A DNA stretch of 64,000 nt from Rhodamnia argentea (taxonomy: Eukaryota > Streptophyta > Magnoliopsida > Myrtales > Myrtaceae), in assembly GCF_020921035.1 (NCBI RefSeq), contig NC_063160.1:17325095-17389094 (forward strand), in the 5' to 3' direction. The position numbers and the translations under genes were made by a program. Positions 36,433 through 47,452 of the stretch are shown piece by piece. The first letter of the stretch is position 1, and each line of letters starts with the position of its first letter. Under the pieces are notes generated by a model. That model was not told the DNA's origin, ran no database searches, and saw only the letters and a list, made by a program, of their open reading frames with translations.

Positions 36433-39400
36433 GCGACCACTTTGCTTTCTCCGAAAAGAAAGAGGCACAAATAGAACAAGCGATTCAGTTCGCGAAGCGC
36501 TTCTTGTGTTCTCGTCTCCAGAGAGGGAGAGAGATGACCAATGGGCTTCGATCCTCATGGGCCTATGAATTCCTTTGTCGTGATTCGAATGGTCTAACGT
36601 TGTACAAGTGAAAACTGCTCGACCCCGCCACATGAATCGTCACAAGCATTGTTACTTTCGTACGTCACTCATTTAAGTATCATAATTTTTTTTTAATCAC
36701 TTGAAGTATTATGTCTTCTAAAAACATTCAACTTGAGTATCATGACTTTTAATCGATTATTTGAATGCCATGACTTTTAAAAATCGATCATTCAAGTGTG
36801 ACATTTGCCATATCATAGCATTTATGGTGAACGTTTTTAAGAAATTATAATACTCCTGTGATCAATTAAAATGTTATATGGTATCGAAATGATCGGATAA
36901 AAAGTTACGACACTCGACTGAGCGGTTTACAAAATTTACAATACTTGTGATGTCCATTTGGCGATAAAATACCAGCCATCAACTTCCATTGCCTCTTGCT
37001 TCTTGCAACCTTTAATAGACCTCATGCATCCTAGTTCAAGACTAACTACGCACAATAACCTCATCTTGAAATTGAGCGACGACCCATAACCACATCAAGA
37101 CCGGCGATGAGTCGAATGGACAACAAATGACCGATGTGCGGCATCCTCCAAAGATGTCGAACCTCACAACCTCGTTTGGTTGTCAAATCGGAGTAGAATT
37201 TGGATTTGCCCATCACCATACAATCTTAAAAAAAATCCGTGTTAAAAAGCAAGGGCGTCAAAAAAGCCCTCATCGAAGGGCGAGGCTAGGCCCGAAAATT
37301 CACTTAATTTTCAAGCCTTTTCGGGTCGGGTTTGGTACTTGGGTTGGGCCGGCCCGTTGCCTGACTTTTTTTTAACACCAATGTTTTCTTTTTAATTTAA
37401 TTTAATTTAATTTTTTCTTTTTATATTCTTTCATTTAATGGGTTTGTTAATTAATTTTGATTCCAAAAAAAGAAGGAAAAAAAGAAGAAGAATCTAACCA
37501 GAATCTGGGTTGGGTCGGGTCGAGCTCTGTATTGTTTTGTTTTGAGCCGGCTCGAGCCTGATCTAGACCCGGCCCCATTGACACCCCTATTAAAAAGTAG
37601 GTCATTTCCTTTACCGATTGCTTGATGAGCTCTTAAGGAGATTCGAATGGTGATGTAGATGGGACTTTTGGCCCTTGGAGACATCCTACGTAAATCATTC
37701 ACTTCATATGGAACAGATGCCGTGGGCCTTATTCAAAATTAATTGTGGTGGGTCGATGCATTATTAGCTATTGGGTCCATGCCTCGATGGACTGACTAAT
37801 TGGAACGCCCTATTTTTATTTTTTTTTTTTTTTTTTTTTTTGGTCGAAAAAAAAAGTCCCACATTAATTGTTTCAAAAATTGAATTTTTCGACATCAAAA
37901 TATCATCAAGTGCATTTAAAAACCACCACCAATTATGCAACAACTCTAATCGGTTTCGTTGAAGTCGAGAATCGCTCGGACTTACCTGATCGGTTAACCA
38001 TTAAGTTGTACAGTGGAGAGCTGTTGCCATTTATGCAGTCAAAAGCAATTCAAATTATTCAATAATGTTTGCTGGGAAAGAGGATGGAGAGGGCCCTTCG
38101 CGGGTCGCATGTGGAGTGCGAACACGGGTTAGGTAGGTTCGTTGCTCGAGATCGATTGAGCCGAGCCACGTCTCGCTCGTCAAGTCCCGATCCCAAATGT
38201 GAAAAAGTGGCTACTGAGGCAATTTTTCAATGGTTAAAGCCTCGCTTATTCAAGGCGCCGATTATTCAACACTCCTTTTTATCATAAGGAAGTGAGCGTT
38301 GGTAGGAGCGGCGAGATGTTTTCCTCTGCCAGCCACTTGCAGATGACCAACGGAGGAAATAAGGAAAAAAAAAATACAAAGAAAATAAAAGAAAAAGTAC
38401 AGAAGAAAAAAGGAAAAATAAATAAATAAAAGAAACAATAAAAACTCAAAATAAAAAATTATTCATGTTAGCTTGGGTCTATAGTCGTCTTCTTCATCAA
38501 TAATTTCTTGCCAAAGTTGATCGGATAGATTTAGCTGGCAAAACGTGAAAGTATTTAGGATTCACCTGCTGCGATAGAAATCGAAAATTCACGAGATGAT
38601 CCGCAGCTTTTCGAAGTTGGAGTGCTAATGCGCAACGGCGGCGAAATTAACGGAATTTTATGATCGCCCCATTAGTTAGTTATAGAGAGAGAGAGAGAGA
38701 CGGGTAGGTTTGTTCCGAGGCCTAATAAGTGGACAAGTATCCTCGTTACCATCCACTGGTCGGTCAGACTCGTGCCCCCGCTGTTCATTGTTGGACCATC
38801 CGATAACATAGAGTCACATTTGTGGCCTGACGCCACATATATTATGTTATCGGGCAATTTGACTAAGAAAATACTACTCCGATAAAGGTCGTGAATAAAT
38901 AAAGGACCCCCCCTCATACATATATGCTGGCGTCAAAATCCTTCGACCGGGCCCAAGCAGACTTTTGAGTTTTGGCCTAAAAGGGTCGAGGCTCAAAAGA
39001 ATTGTTAACGTAAAAATCTTTCATCGAACTCAAGCTATTTGTTTTCCAATAAGGAGTTCCTAATTAGTTTTGGACAGAGAATGTCAAATGCAAGAGATGT
39101 TTATATTAACACCAGAGGTACAATACAAACTCTTGACAATTCGATGGTTAACATGTTCGATGGTCCACCTTGTATGACAACTTTCGACACGTTAAAACTT
39201 AGAACACGACACTAGAATTGAATCGACGGGGCCGAACTAGACCGTAGGACACAATGCCGAAATTTAATCGACCGCACCGGACGGGGGAATGTAGGACACA
39301 ATACCGGAATTTAATCGACAATCTTGGATAGAATGACTCAAGGGTACAACACCGAAATTGAATCGACGGTATTGGATCGATGAACAGGATGTCGGAATGT

Positions 39401-40742
39401 AATTGACGACACCTAACTCTGGATTTGAAACTTGCTGGAATCGAATCCACGACGGGAATCCGAAAGCTACTGCTAAGTTAAAGGCTAAAAGCTAATTGAA
39501 AAGATAACAATTTGTTTGTTTTGTTGTGGGCGACGTTGAGTATTTAGAGAATGGCTCGGGTAACCGTCGAACGGTTATTTCCTTTCAGAACGTGCTCCTG
39601 TCTTTCGACGGTTTATGCTGATGTCATAATCGACGGTTTCCTACTTTGCGCGCCATCTTTCGAGGTTTATCTCCTTTTTGCGCGTTTTCTTTCTTGTTAC
39701 GAAAGGAATGGCGCGAGAATTTACCATGACACGTGGCGTCTTTCCGACCGATTTGTATCTAGCTCCCGTACACATCTCCATAGCCGACCATGACTCTCCT
39801 TCACGTGCTTGCCACGCGTCTCCTTGGATAATTTTTGGTGTCGACATTATAATAATAATGCTCGATCATGCTCGTGCTACTTGTCACTGGGTCGGGGTAT
39901 TACCCCCTGAAATTTCCTTTTTATTTGACGTGTGACTTGGCCATTTTGCTCACCGTTCTTTTGTCCTGCGCGCCGTGTTCATTCCAATCATGCGAACGAT
40001 TGTTCCCCATAGTCAAGGTAGGGTTTCGTGCTCTAATCGCATAGACTTAAAATTAGCTCAGACATCTCATCATCGATGTCGAACGATTGTTGAGCCATGC
40101 ATGGCCCATTGTCGGAATTCTTCGGAGCCTTGCACGTTGTCATGGAATTCTTCCAAGTTCCAACCGAGGGTCCTTTTTTTTTTTTTTTTAAAGACGATTT
40201 CCGCCAGAGGAATATTGGTGATACTTTTATGACAAGGAAATATGCGTATTGAAGTAAAAAGAGTAGTATTATCACATGAAAAGAAGGTTCCCGATAAATA
40301 CGAAGATCTTAGGGCGATGATCTTCAAACTCGATCACGTGGACGACGGTTGCAACTAGAAAATTATCTCGGAGTTTTCTTTTTTTTTTTTTTAATTAAAG
40401 AAAGATCACCATTTCGTTAATTCTGGCCGACCATTGATTGAGATCTTAAGTCCCTTAAAAAATGAATAATTGGAAATATGTTCATTTGAATCGTTTGAAT
40501 TTAAAAGTTAATGAGTAATGTTTTCATTATTCACGAAAATATTCGATTTTAAAAATAATTATTTATAGCGGTTAAAATTAATAATCATTGAAAAATATTT
40601 TCATTATTGATAATAATTTATATCTAATAATTAATATAAAATATAAAATATTTATCACTTTTTATAAAAAAAAAATATACAAACAAGATAAAGTCCTTCG
40701 AATCATGCGATTTTCGTGACAGGACACTTCGGAGCACGCGGC
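36433..40742. other. Gene-free stretch between PAC3 and the CCR-like gene
   Basis: The PAC3 promoter should lie just above 36433, but I see no clear TATA box. About 36660-36960 is a degenerate repeat with 'catgacttttaatcgat' phrases, typical of dispersed non-autonomous DNA elements. About 37300-37600 and 37800-38000 hold poly-T/poly-A tracts. A GA run lies at 38683-38700. Bases 39201-39415 form a tandem repeat, listed separately. About 40480-40660 is A/T-rich with Tourist-like phrases. No gene is supported. Confidence 0.4.
39201..39415. repeat. Degenerate minisatellite, about 4.5 units of 46 bp
   Basis: Units start at about 39201, 39246, 39293, 39341 and 39386. The shared core reads 'aggacacaat-ccgaaattt' followed by 'aatcgac'. 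Units differ by substitutions and one or two indels each. The repeat has no recognised parent family. Confidence 0.6.
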
Positions 40743-40934
40743 CACGTCACGTTAGCGCAGCCTCTCAACTAACCGGCGCGTGTGAGTAGCTCGCCCCCAC
40801 GTGCGTACCGGCCCTTCAACACGTGAGAGAGATAAGCCCCCAACGCCACTTCCCCGCTACTTACCGGCTCCCATTCACCCGAGCCGAGCCGAGCCGGTGA
40901 CTAACGCAAGTAATTAAGAACAGGACAATAAAAG
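40743..40934 (+). promoter_or_regulatory. CCR-like gene promoter: G-boxes and TATA box
   Basis: An ACGT core CACGTCA lies at 40743-40749, perfect G-boxes CACGTG at 40798-40803 and 40820-40825, a GATAAG motif just after, and the TATA-like aataaaag at 40927-40934, about 240 bp before the ATG. Paired G-boxes near a TATA box are typical of bZIP/bHLH-controlled genes (light, ABA, stress). The function here is inferred. Confidence 0.5.
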
Positions 40935-41173
40935 GGAGCAACAAAACGGAGGAGCAAAGGGAAGGGGGGGCGTCGTTTTTGCATGACAGCGACCAAGGCG
41001 AGAGTATATCTCCAAGTTCGGCGCCCTTCCGTTTCGTTTCGTCAGCCCACTCCCAAGGACGAAGAAGAAGAGAGAAAAACGCACTCCGCCTCTGGGTGTC
41101 GGACGTTCCTTCGGTCGTCACCGCCACCCTCGGGACCGAAAGGTCGAGCTTTTTCCCCACGTCGAGAAGCGGT

Positions 41174-44153
41174 ATGGGGATCGTGCGGTCGGAGGAGAGG
41201 CAGAGGGCGGAGATAGAGGAGCTCCGCCGCATGCTGCTGGCGTGCGCCGCCGTCCACCGGAGGAAGGACGACGACGGGCTAGGCGCTCCTCCCAGGGCCG
41301 CGGCTAGGGACGACGGGGACGGCGACGGCGAGAGGACTGTGTGCGTCACCAGCGGGGTGTCTTTCTTGGGCCGGGCAGTCGTGAGCCGGCTCCTGCTCCG
41401 CGGGTACTCCGTTCGGATCTTGGTCGACAACGAAGGTACGCCCGATCTGCCCGCGACGTAACACGGATGTTCTTTCCTCCAAACTTGTCTCGTTGATCCT
41501 CTTCCTCTATGTCGGCAATAGATTTTTGCTTCCATCCATTTTTTTGGGTTCTTGGCTTTTGGATGAAGTCTCTAAAACATAGCAGCAGCAGCAGACTGAG
41601 CGAAAACCGAAACGTGGAAGATGAGTCCCCACGGGGCAATTGATATTGAGCGAAAACGACCTCGTATTGCACCATCAGCCCACAAACCCATTCTCTCCTT
41701 ATTTTTATCTTTTTCTGTAAACATTGCACGGATGCCACGTACATATTTTCAGTGTTTAGCTTCAAGCGCTTATGCGAGGCAATAGTGAAAAACATTGAAG
41801 TGAACATTAGCAAAGGAAATTTTCCGACCCATTTGCCTAGAAAAAGGCTTGCCTTAGGTTTTTCCCGATATTCGGTCGATAAATTGTATATTGTCATGTG
41901 ACGTGCTGGCGCGACGTTGTTATTTTTGCCGATGCGAGTCAATTCGCATCTAATTAAGGGGAAAGAAGGGGGGGATGGTTTGGGGGTGTGTGGGGAAATG
42001 GGTCCTCGGCTCATATTTTGTAGTCTGTTTGATGATTTGGATCTCCATTGGGCCCAAGATGGCTCAATCCTTTTCTTTTTGGAAAGGCGAGTTGAAGGTG
42101 GGTTTAATCTTAGGAAAGGGTAGAAAACCAGCCAATTACAGATTTCGTTTTGTACACCTCAATGTAATGCAAACCCCTCAAAGACGGATCCATCATGACC
42201 CCCCGGTGGACTTCCCGCATTTGATCATTAATTCCTTATTTAATACGAATTGAAATTTGCTCGAATCGACCTCACCGTGCCACGTCTTCTTAGTTTCCGA
42301 CACTAATGTTTTTGTTGGGAGGACACGGAAATACGGACTGTGATTGGGGGTCGTGGCGTGGGTTGACTCTCTCTCTCTCTCTTTTTTTTTCCTTTCCTCC
42401 AGAGGACATGGAGAAGCTGAGGGAGATGGAGACTTCGGGAGAGATGGGGAGCGCCGCCCGGAGCAATTTCAGCGCAGCGGTGGCGAAGCTGGGCGACATG
42501 CAGAGCCTGTGCGAAGCGTTCGAAGGATGTGCCGGGGTCTTCCACACCGCAGCATTCGCCGATCCGGCGGGGCTCTCCGGCTACACCGTGAGTGGTTCAT
42601 GCTACCCTTCCTTTCTCCTCGTTGCACCAGTATGTGCTGGTCTGAATGGTCCCGTAAAGAGAAGGTCTCGTACGATAATTCTGTAGGATAAGCTCATAGT
42701 ACGTCGAATCGCTGCATGCCGATATAGTCCTAGAACCGTAGAACGTGAAAGCTTCCCCTTGTACTCAAAACGGTTTGACACGGTTCGCTACACATTTGTG
42801 GCAAAACACACCCACCACCCCAGCCCGTCGCGTAGGGTCGGTTGGAGTTAAAATGAGAGTCTGGGGTTCCTCTGTCATCCCACGTTACTCGCATCAATGT
42901 CGAATTGAAGGCAAGTCTGCTGCTTATGGCTGTAGAGTCTCTGTCTCCGCCTACCCTTCGAAGTCATGGAGGATGTTCCGTAGCGTAGGCTCGGACCGAT
43001 CGTTTTCGGTTTGATCGGAGCGCTTGGTAGCTCCTGAAATGTGTTCCTGATTTGGTAGAATTAGGCCACCTTCTCTAACATCACAAGAAGGGGTGGGTTA
43101 GGTAGATTGATCGACCTCGCGGTGCAGACATTAGAGGGTAGCGTTTCGCTAACCACTTAGTTATCCAATCAATTTTCTCGAGTAGTCGTTGTGCATGTAC
43201 ATGCTGGCTGATAATTGTGGTTTTCATGGTAATTGACTGACTTAGATGTGGACTGATATGTTGTCATTGTAGAAAGCGATGGCGCAGATAGAAGTGAAGG
43301 CGAGCGAGAGCGTGATGGAGGCGTGCACGAGGACGCTGTCGGTGAGGAAGTGCGTCCTCACGTCGTCACTCCTGGCCTGCGTGTGGCGAGACCCTGGCCG
43401 GGATCACCTCCCCCGTGTGATCGGCCACGATTGCTGGAGCGACGAATCCTTGTGCACCAGCAGGAAGGTATGGCTAGACCAACATACTTTTTTCCTGGAA
43501 AAACGTTCTAATTGAAGAGAAGTCAATGAAGTTTCTTATATGCTTCTTGATGCCCAGCTATGGTATGCCCTGGGCAAGCTCAAGGCTGAGAAAGTTGCTT
43601 GGGAAATAGCAGAAGATACAGGGTTCAAGCTGGCCACAATCTGCCCTGCTCTGATCACTGGCCCTCAATTCATCAGCAGAAATCCAACGGCTACAATTGC
43701 ATATCTTAAGGGTACAACAACATCACATGCCCTCCAATTTTTCAGAGTCCATCATCCAACGTTCACATTGACGTCCATCAGATGTGGTTTTAGTTTTCGA
43801 GCTGATCGGTTTTTGTTTTTGCCTCGAGTTCAGGGGCCAAGGAAATGTACTCGGACGGGGTGCTAGCCACGGTGGACGTGGCGAGGCTGGCGGATGCTCA
43901 CGTGTGCGTGTTCGAGGCGATGACCAAGACCGCATCGGGGAGGTACATCTGCTTCGACCGTGTGATCGGCAGCGAAGACGACGCGGCGAGGCTGGCAGGG
44001 GAAATGGGGATGCCGGTCGATAAGATCTGCGGGGAAAGCGGGGAATCATCCGTGCAGCAACCGCATCCGAGGTTCGAATTGTCGAATCAGAAGCTCTCTT
44101 CCCTCATGTCGAGATCGCTACGGCCGTGTTACGATGAGTCGGGGGCGATCTGA
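41174..44153 (+). CDS. Cinnamoyl-CoA reductase-like SDR (SNL6-type), 5 exons
   Basis: Extended short-chain dehydrogenase of the CCR-like clade that includes rice SNL6 and Arabidopsis At4g30470; presumably NADPH-dependent and cytosolic, substrate unknown. Exons: 41174-41435, 42403-42587, 43273-43467, 43558-43711, 43834-44153; total 371 aa. Seen: the clade-specific N-terminus with [15 protein letters not shown]; dinucleotide-binding strand [20 protein letters not shown] at about 58-77; [13 protein letters not shown]; catalytic Ser in [11 protein letters not shown]; YxxxK as WYALGK with Tyr217 and Lys221; [13 protein letters not shown]; and a C-terminal tail. The true CCR signature NWYCYGK is absent (here LWYALGK), so monolignol CCR activity is doubtful. 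I chose the ATG at 41174 over the upstream open frame because the MGIVRSEE... start and LLACA spacing fit the clade. Exon 1 is very GC-rich. Confidence 0.9.
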
Positions 44154-44531
44154 TTTTGGTCCCCTATTGCAATGTCGATTGTTTAACACTTCCTGTCCAT
44201 GTAAAGGCTGAGAACGATGCAGATGAATATGAATTTTGCGGTCTGATACTTAGAAATTTCAAGAGGCCCGTCCCTTGGGAAAGCCAACAGAGATCGAATG
44301 ACCAAGAGTATGTGCATGAATCTGGAATACCAAGAAAAGACAACCCACTGTACATTTCCACTGCCTTCCGACGATGAAAATCAAATGGGCACTTTGAATT
44401 CGAGTTTTGAAAGCGTGTCGACTGTCGAGTAAAAGAGAAGCACGTAAAACACTCGAAAATCGAATTGGCATCCAACCAAGATTGAGTTCATTAAGGTGTC
44501 AAAGTAGGTTAGAGATTCATATTATAATTTA

Positions 44532-44987
44532 GGGATAATATTACGAAAAATTTCAAATTGATATATTTATGATAAATTTATCTCAAATTATTTTTTATCA
44601 TAAAAAATCTCAAATCGATAAATCTATGACCGATTTATTTTAAATTATTTTTTTGACCAGAAAAAAATCTAAATCGGTATGACAAATTTACCTCGTAATA
44701 GTACACTTGTAACAAATTTAATTTCCGTTAAATTGGGTTAACACAATAAAAAAATCTCTAACTAATACACGTATGATAAAAAGAGGGAAAAAATCTCAAA
44801 TTGATTCGCCCTTCAACTTGCATGTGTCATCCAACTCAACAATTTGTTGGTAAAATTTAACGAAAATTAATATAGGTAAATTTGTCATGAGGTAAATTTA
44901 TCATATCAATTTGAGATTTTTAGTGATAAAAAAATTATTTAGGATGAATCTATTACAAGTATACCAATTTAAGGTTTTCACGAACCC
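44532..44987. mobile_element. Mutator-like non-autonomous element, second copy
   Basis: The left end gggataatattacgaaaaat and the complement of the right end, gggttcgtgaaaacc, match the ends of the element at 6950-7433. The interior again repeats 'gataaatttatc', 'accaattta' and 'aaaaatctcaaat' units. Flanking AT-rich DNA obscures the target duplication. It lies about 380 bp downstream of the CCR-like gene. Confidence 0.55.
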
Positions 44988-45212
44988 TTTAATTTATATT
45001 CAATAACATGAATCAAATATATATTAATCAAGTTTTAATAAAGAGATTTGAATTATCAACTTAATTATATTTGAATTTCAAATAAATTTAAAGACAAACT
45101 CATTTTTCAACCCTTTTAGTTCATAAAAATTATTAATTTAATAATTATAACAATTATTAGTTGGGTCAGGCATGTGATATTGGCTTTGTTGAATTGAATT
45201 AAATATGAGTGT

Positions 45213-45950
45213 TCTAATGATATGAATCGAATCGAATGTGGGTTGAGTATTGATTCCATCGAACATGAATCGTTAAATTTATATGGCATAGCCATAGATC
45301 AAAATAGTTCAGACCATTTTCGACCTTACACAAATGCAAATCACTGATCTCGCTAAAGTCACTTCCTTTAGCGCAAAAATCTGGCCAAGGTTTTGTTGGT
45401 CCATTGAGATCACAGTAGTTCTTATTCATACTTCGTTCCTCAGTGAAATGAGACGGCCCTGTGCAGGAAGCATCTCCACTTCACAGGAAAAGAAGAGGAG
45501 CAGAACAATCAAACCTAGAAAAAATCGAATTGAAAAAATTGACAAACAAAAGAAAAAAGGAAGTAATCGAAACATGAAGCGATTTGGTCGGGCGGGGCTC
45601 AGAGAGTTGCTGTATGTGCTCAAGGAAGAAACTCCATTGTCGGAGCTCTTCTCATACAAGAGGTGTCAGAATATAGAAGCACTCTTCATCTTCGCCCTCT
45701 CCCTCGACACGACACGACCAAAAAGCCAAAACCACCCACGAAGGAGCAAAACCTTGATAAGACCGTCACCTCGTGACACATGAAACAACGACGATCTTCG
45801 AAAGAAAGGACATAAATAACGAGGGAAGCAGCAGAAACAGAAGACGGGAGAGGAGGAGACGGCGGGTCTGTGGCCTATGTCGACGCTTAGGGTTTCTTCT
45901 TGCGACTTGTGAAGGTAGAACGATGACGAGATCGACAAATTTATAGACGA
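45213..45950 (-). other. Orphan promoter/leader-like segment, product unknown
   Basis: On the minus strand, TATAAATTT (about 45937-45945) is followed at about 45888-45895 by AAACCCTAA, a telo-box typical of translation-related plant genes, and then by a CT-rich leader. The first ATG near 45810 gives only 15 codons (MSFLSKIVVVSCVTR) before a stop, and no longer frame fits a known family. It could be a gene remnant, a non-coding RNA gene or the first exon of a gene I cannot follow. Confidence 0.3.
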
Positions 45951-46255
45951 AACTTGGGGCCTCTTTTGGGTCGGAACGCGGGCTCGGAAATCGAGCAGAG
46001 GCCCATGGTCGCCTACTTGGGTTCAATGAATGGGCCGGCATGGAGTCGGGCTACGACTTTGTCTATAACCCCAAGACTACATTGGTAATAAGATAGGATG
46101 TGAAATCTTGTCATACGTGTCCACTGTTCGGTGAGTCGCGGTAATATAGTTTGATATTATCATATCCTATCTTGTTCATTATTTGTGATGACGGACATTC
46201 AATCTAAATGAATCTAACAATGCACAAATGGAGATGATAACAATCTCTCATGATT

Positions 46256-46463
46256 TTTTTTTTTTTGGTAACCGAGGTGTCCGCGCGGCCGGCGAGCTAT
46301 GGCTCAAACCAGCGGTGAAGCACGACTAGTCCTCGGGGGTGGCTAGCGCAGCATCCCACCGCCACGACCCCCCGCTTAAATCACCGACGCCTACGAGTTT
46401 TGAACCCGGGACCTCTCGTGAAAGAGGCTGGACTCAAACCATCGCGGCCACCGATGGGTGGGT
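46256..46463 (-). mobile_element. tRNA-derived SINE with 16-bp target duplication
   Basis: A 208-bp insert. Read on the minus strand, it opens with a tRNA-like head: an A-box-like 'cgatggtttgagtccag' and a B-box 'gggttcaaaactc' about 35 bp later, then a GC-rich body, ending in 'ggttacc' and a run of A. Direct repeats acaatctctcatgatt at 46240-46255 and 46464-46479 are identical, indicating recent insertion by LINE machinery. Confidence 0.8.
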
Positions 46464-47016
46464 ACAATCTCTCATGATTCACTTTCGTAAAAATCACAAA
46501 TGCGCAGATGGAGATAACCTTCATCAATTAATAATCATCTTAAACAACAATTGAGCGCACTGCAACATTTCAGAGCCGTGAGCTTGATTGTGACAAGAAA
46601 TGTAAACCAGCTACGGGAACGTTGAAGTAAATCGGGTAGCGAATGCCAAGATCTAGTAAGAGAAAAACCGCGATTCACCTTTATGCTTTCGAAAAGTATA
46701 GTGTTTTGACTTTCTGGCTAATATTATGATACTCCAAGGTGAACCATAGAATTGTGGAGGAGAACGGCCTGTTGCTTTCGTGGACTTTTGATGTGAATCA
46801 TAAAACTACGAGGGAGGAGGAGTTTCGACTCTCTCGCTATTTTTGTGGAGCTTTGACGTGAATCAAAGAACTACGAAAGAATTGTGAAACTTCAACATGA
46901 AGCGGAGACATGGAGGAGAACAAGACTTTTTAGAAATTGCATTGCCCCTCAATATTCGAGAAGTAAAGAGGTCCTCTTCAAGTTTAAATTTGTTCATTTA
47001 AAATCCGAGTTCTTAT

Positions 47017-47444
47017 TAGAGGTGAGCAAACAGAACCGATTGAACTAGGAACCGCCCAAATTAGATTGAATCGGCCAATTCGATCCCGTTCCTAGGTGCA
47101 TCGGCTCAATTTTTGGTTCCATAAAATTGAAATCGGTAATTATCGGTCCGATTCCCAGTTTCAGAGGTGGAATCACCCACCCCGACCGGACCGACCATTT
47201 TTTTCAAATTTGATTTTTTTTTTATAAGTTTGTAAAGAAATCATTTAAACTCTTAATTACTAAGGTTATTTTTACAAATTTTAAATATGAGCACGAGTTT
47301 CAAGCACGCGCAACTCGTTCCATTGGATCACCGGGGGACAAGACCGGATCGGCGGTCCTCGATTCTAGAAACTTGAAACCGATTCCTCTAGCTTGGTTCC
47401 CTATTTCGGGGGGATCCGATCGGACCGATAACCGATTACTCTTA
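47017..47444. mobile_element. hAT-type non-autonomous element, 8-bp duplication
   Basis: A 428-bp element. Ends: left tagaggtgagcaaac; right (complement) taagagtaatcggtt. Identical 8-bp repeats gttcttat flank it at 47009-47016 and 47445-47452, the hAT hallmark. The interior is rich in 'accgg', 'cggtcc' and 'ggttcc' phrases common in plant hAT MITEs. No transposase is present. Confidence 0.7.
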
Positions 47445-47452
47445 GTTCTTAT

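Noticed and set aside
45334-45783. 149-codon plus-strand frame
   Set aside because: Lys/Arg-rich chance frame opposite the promoter-like segment; no domain recognised.
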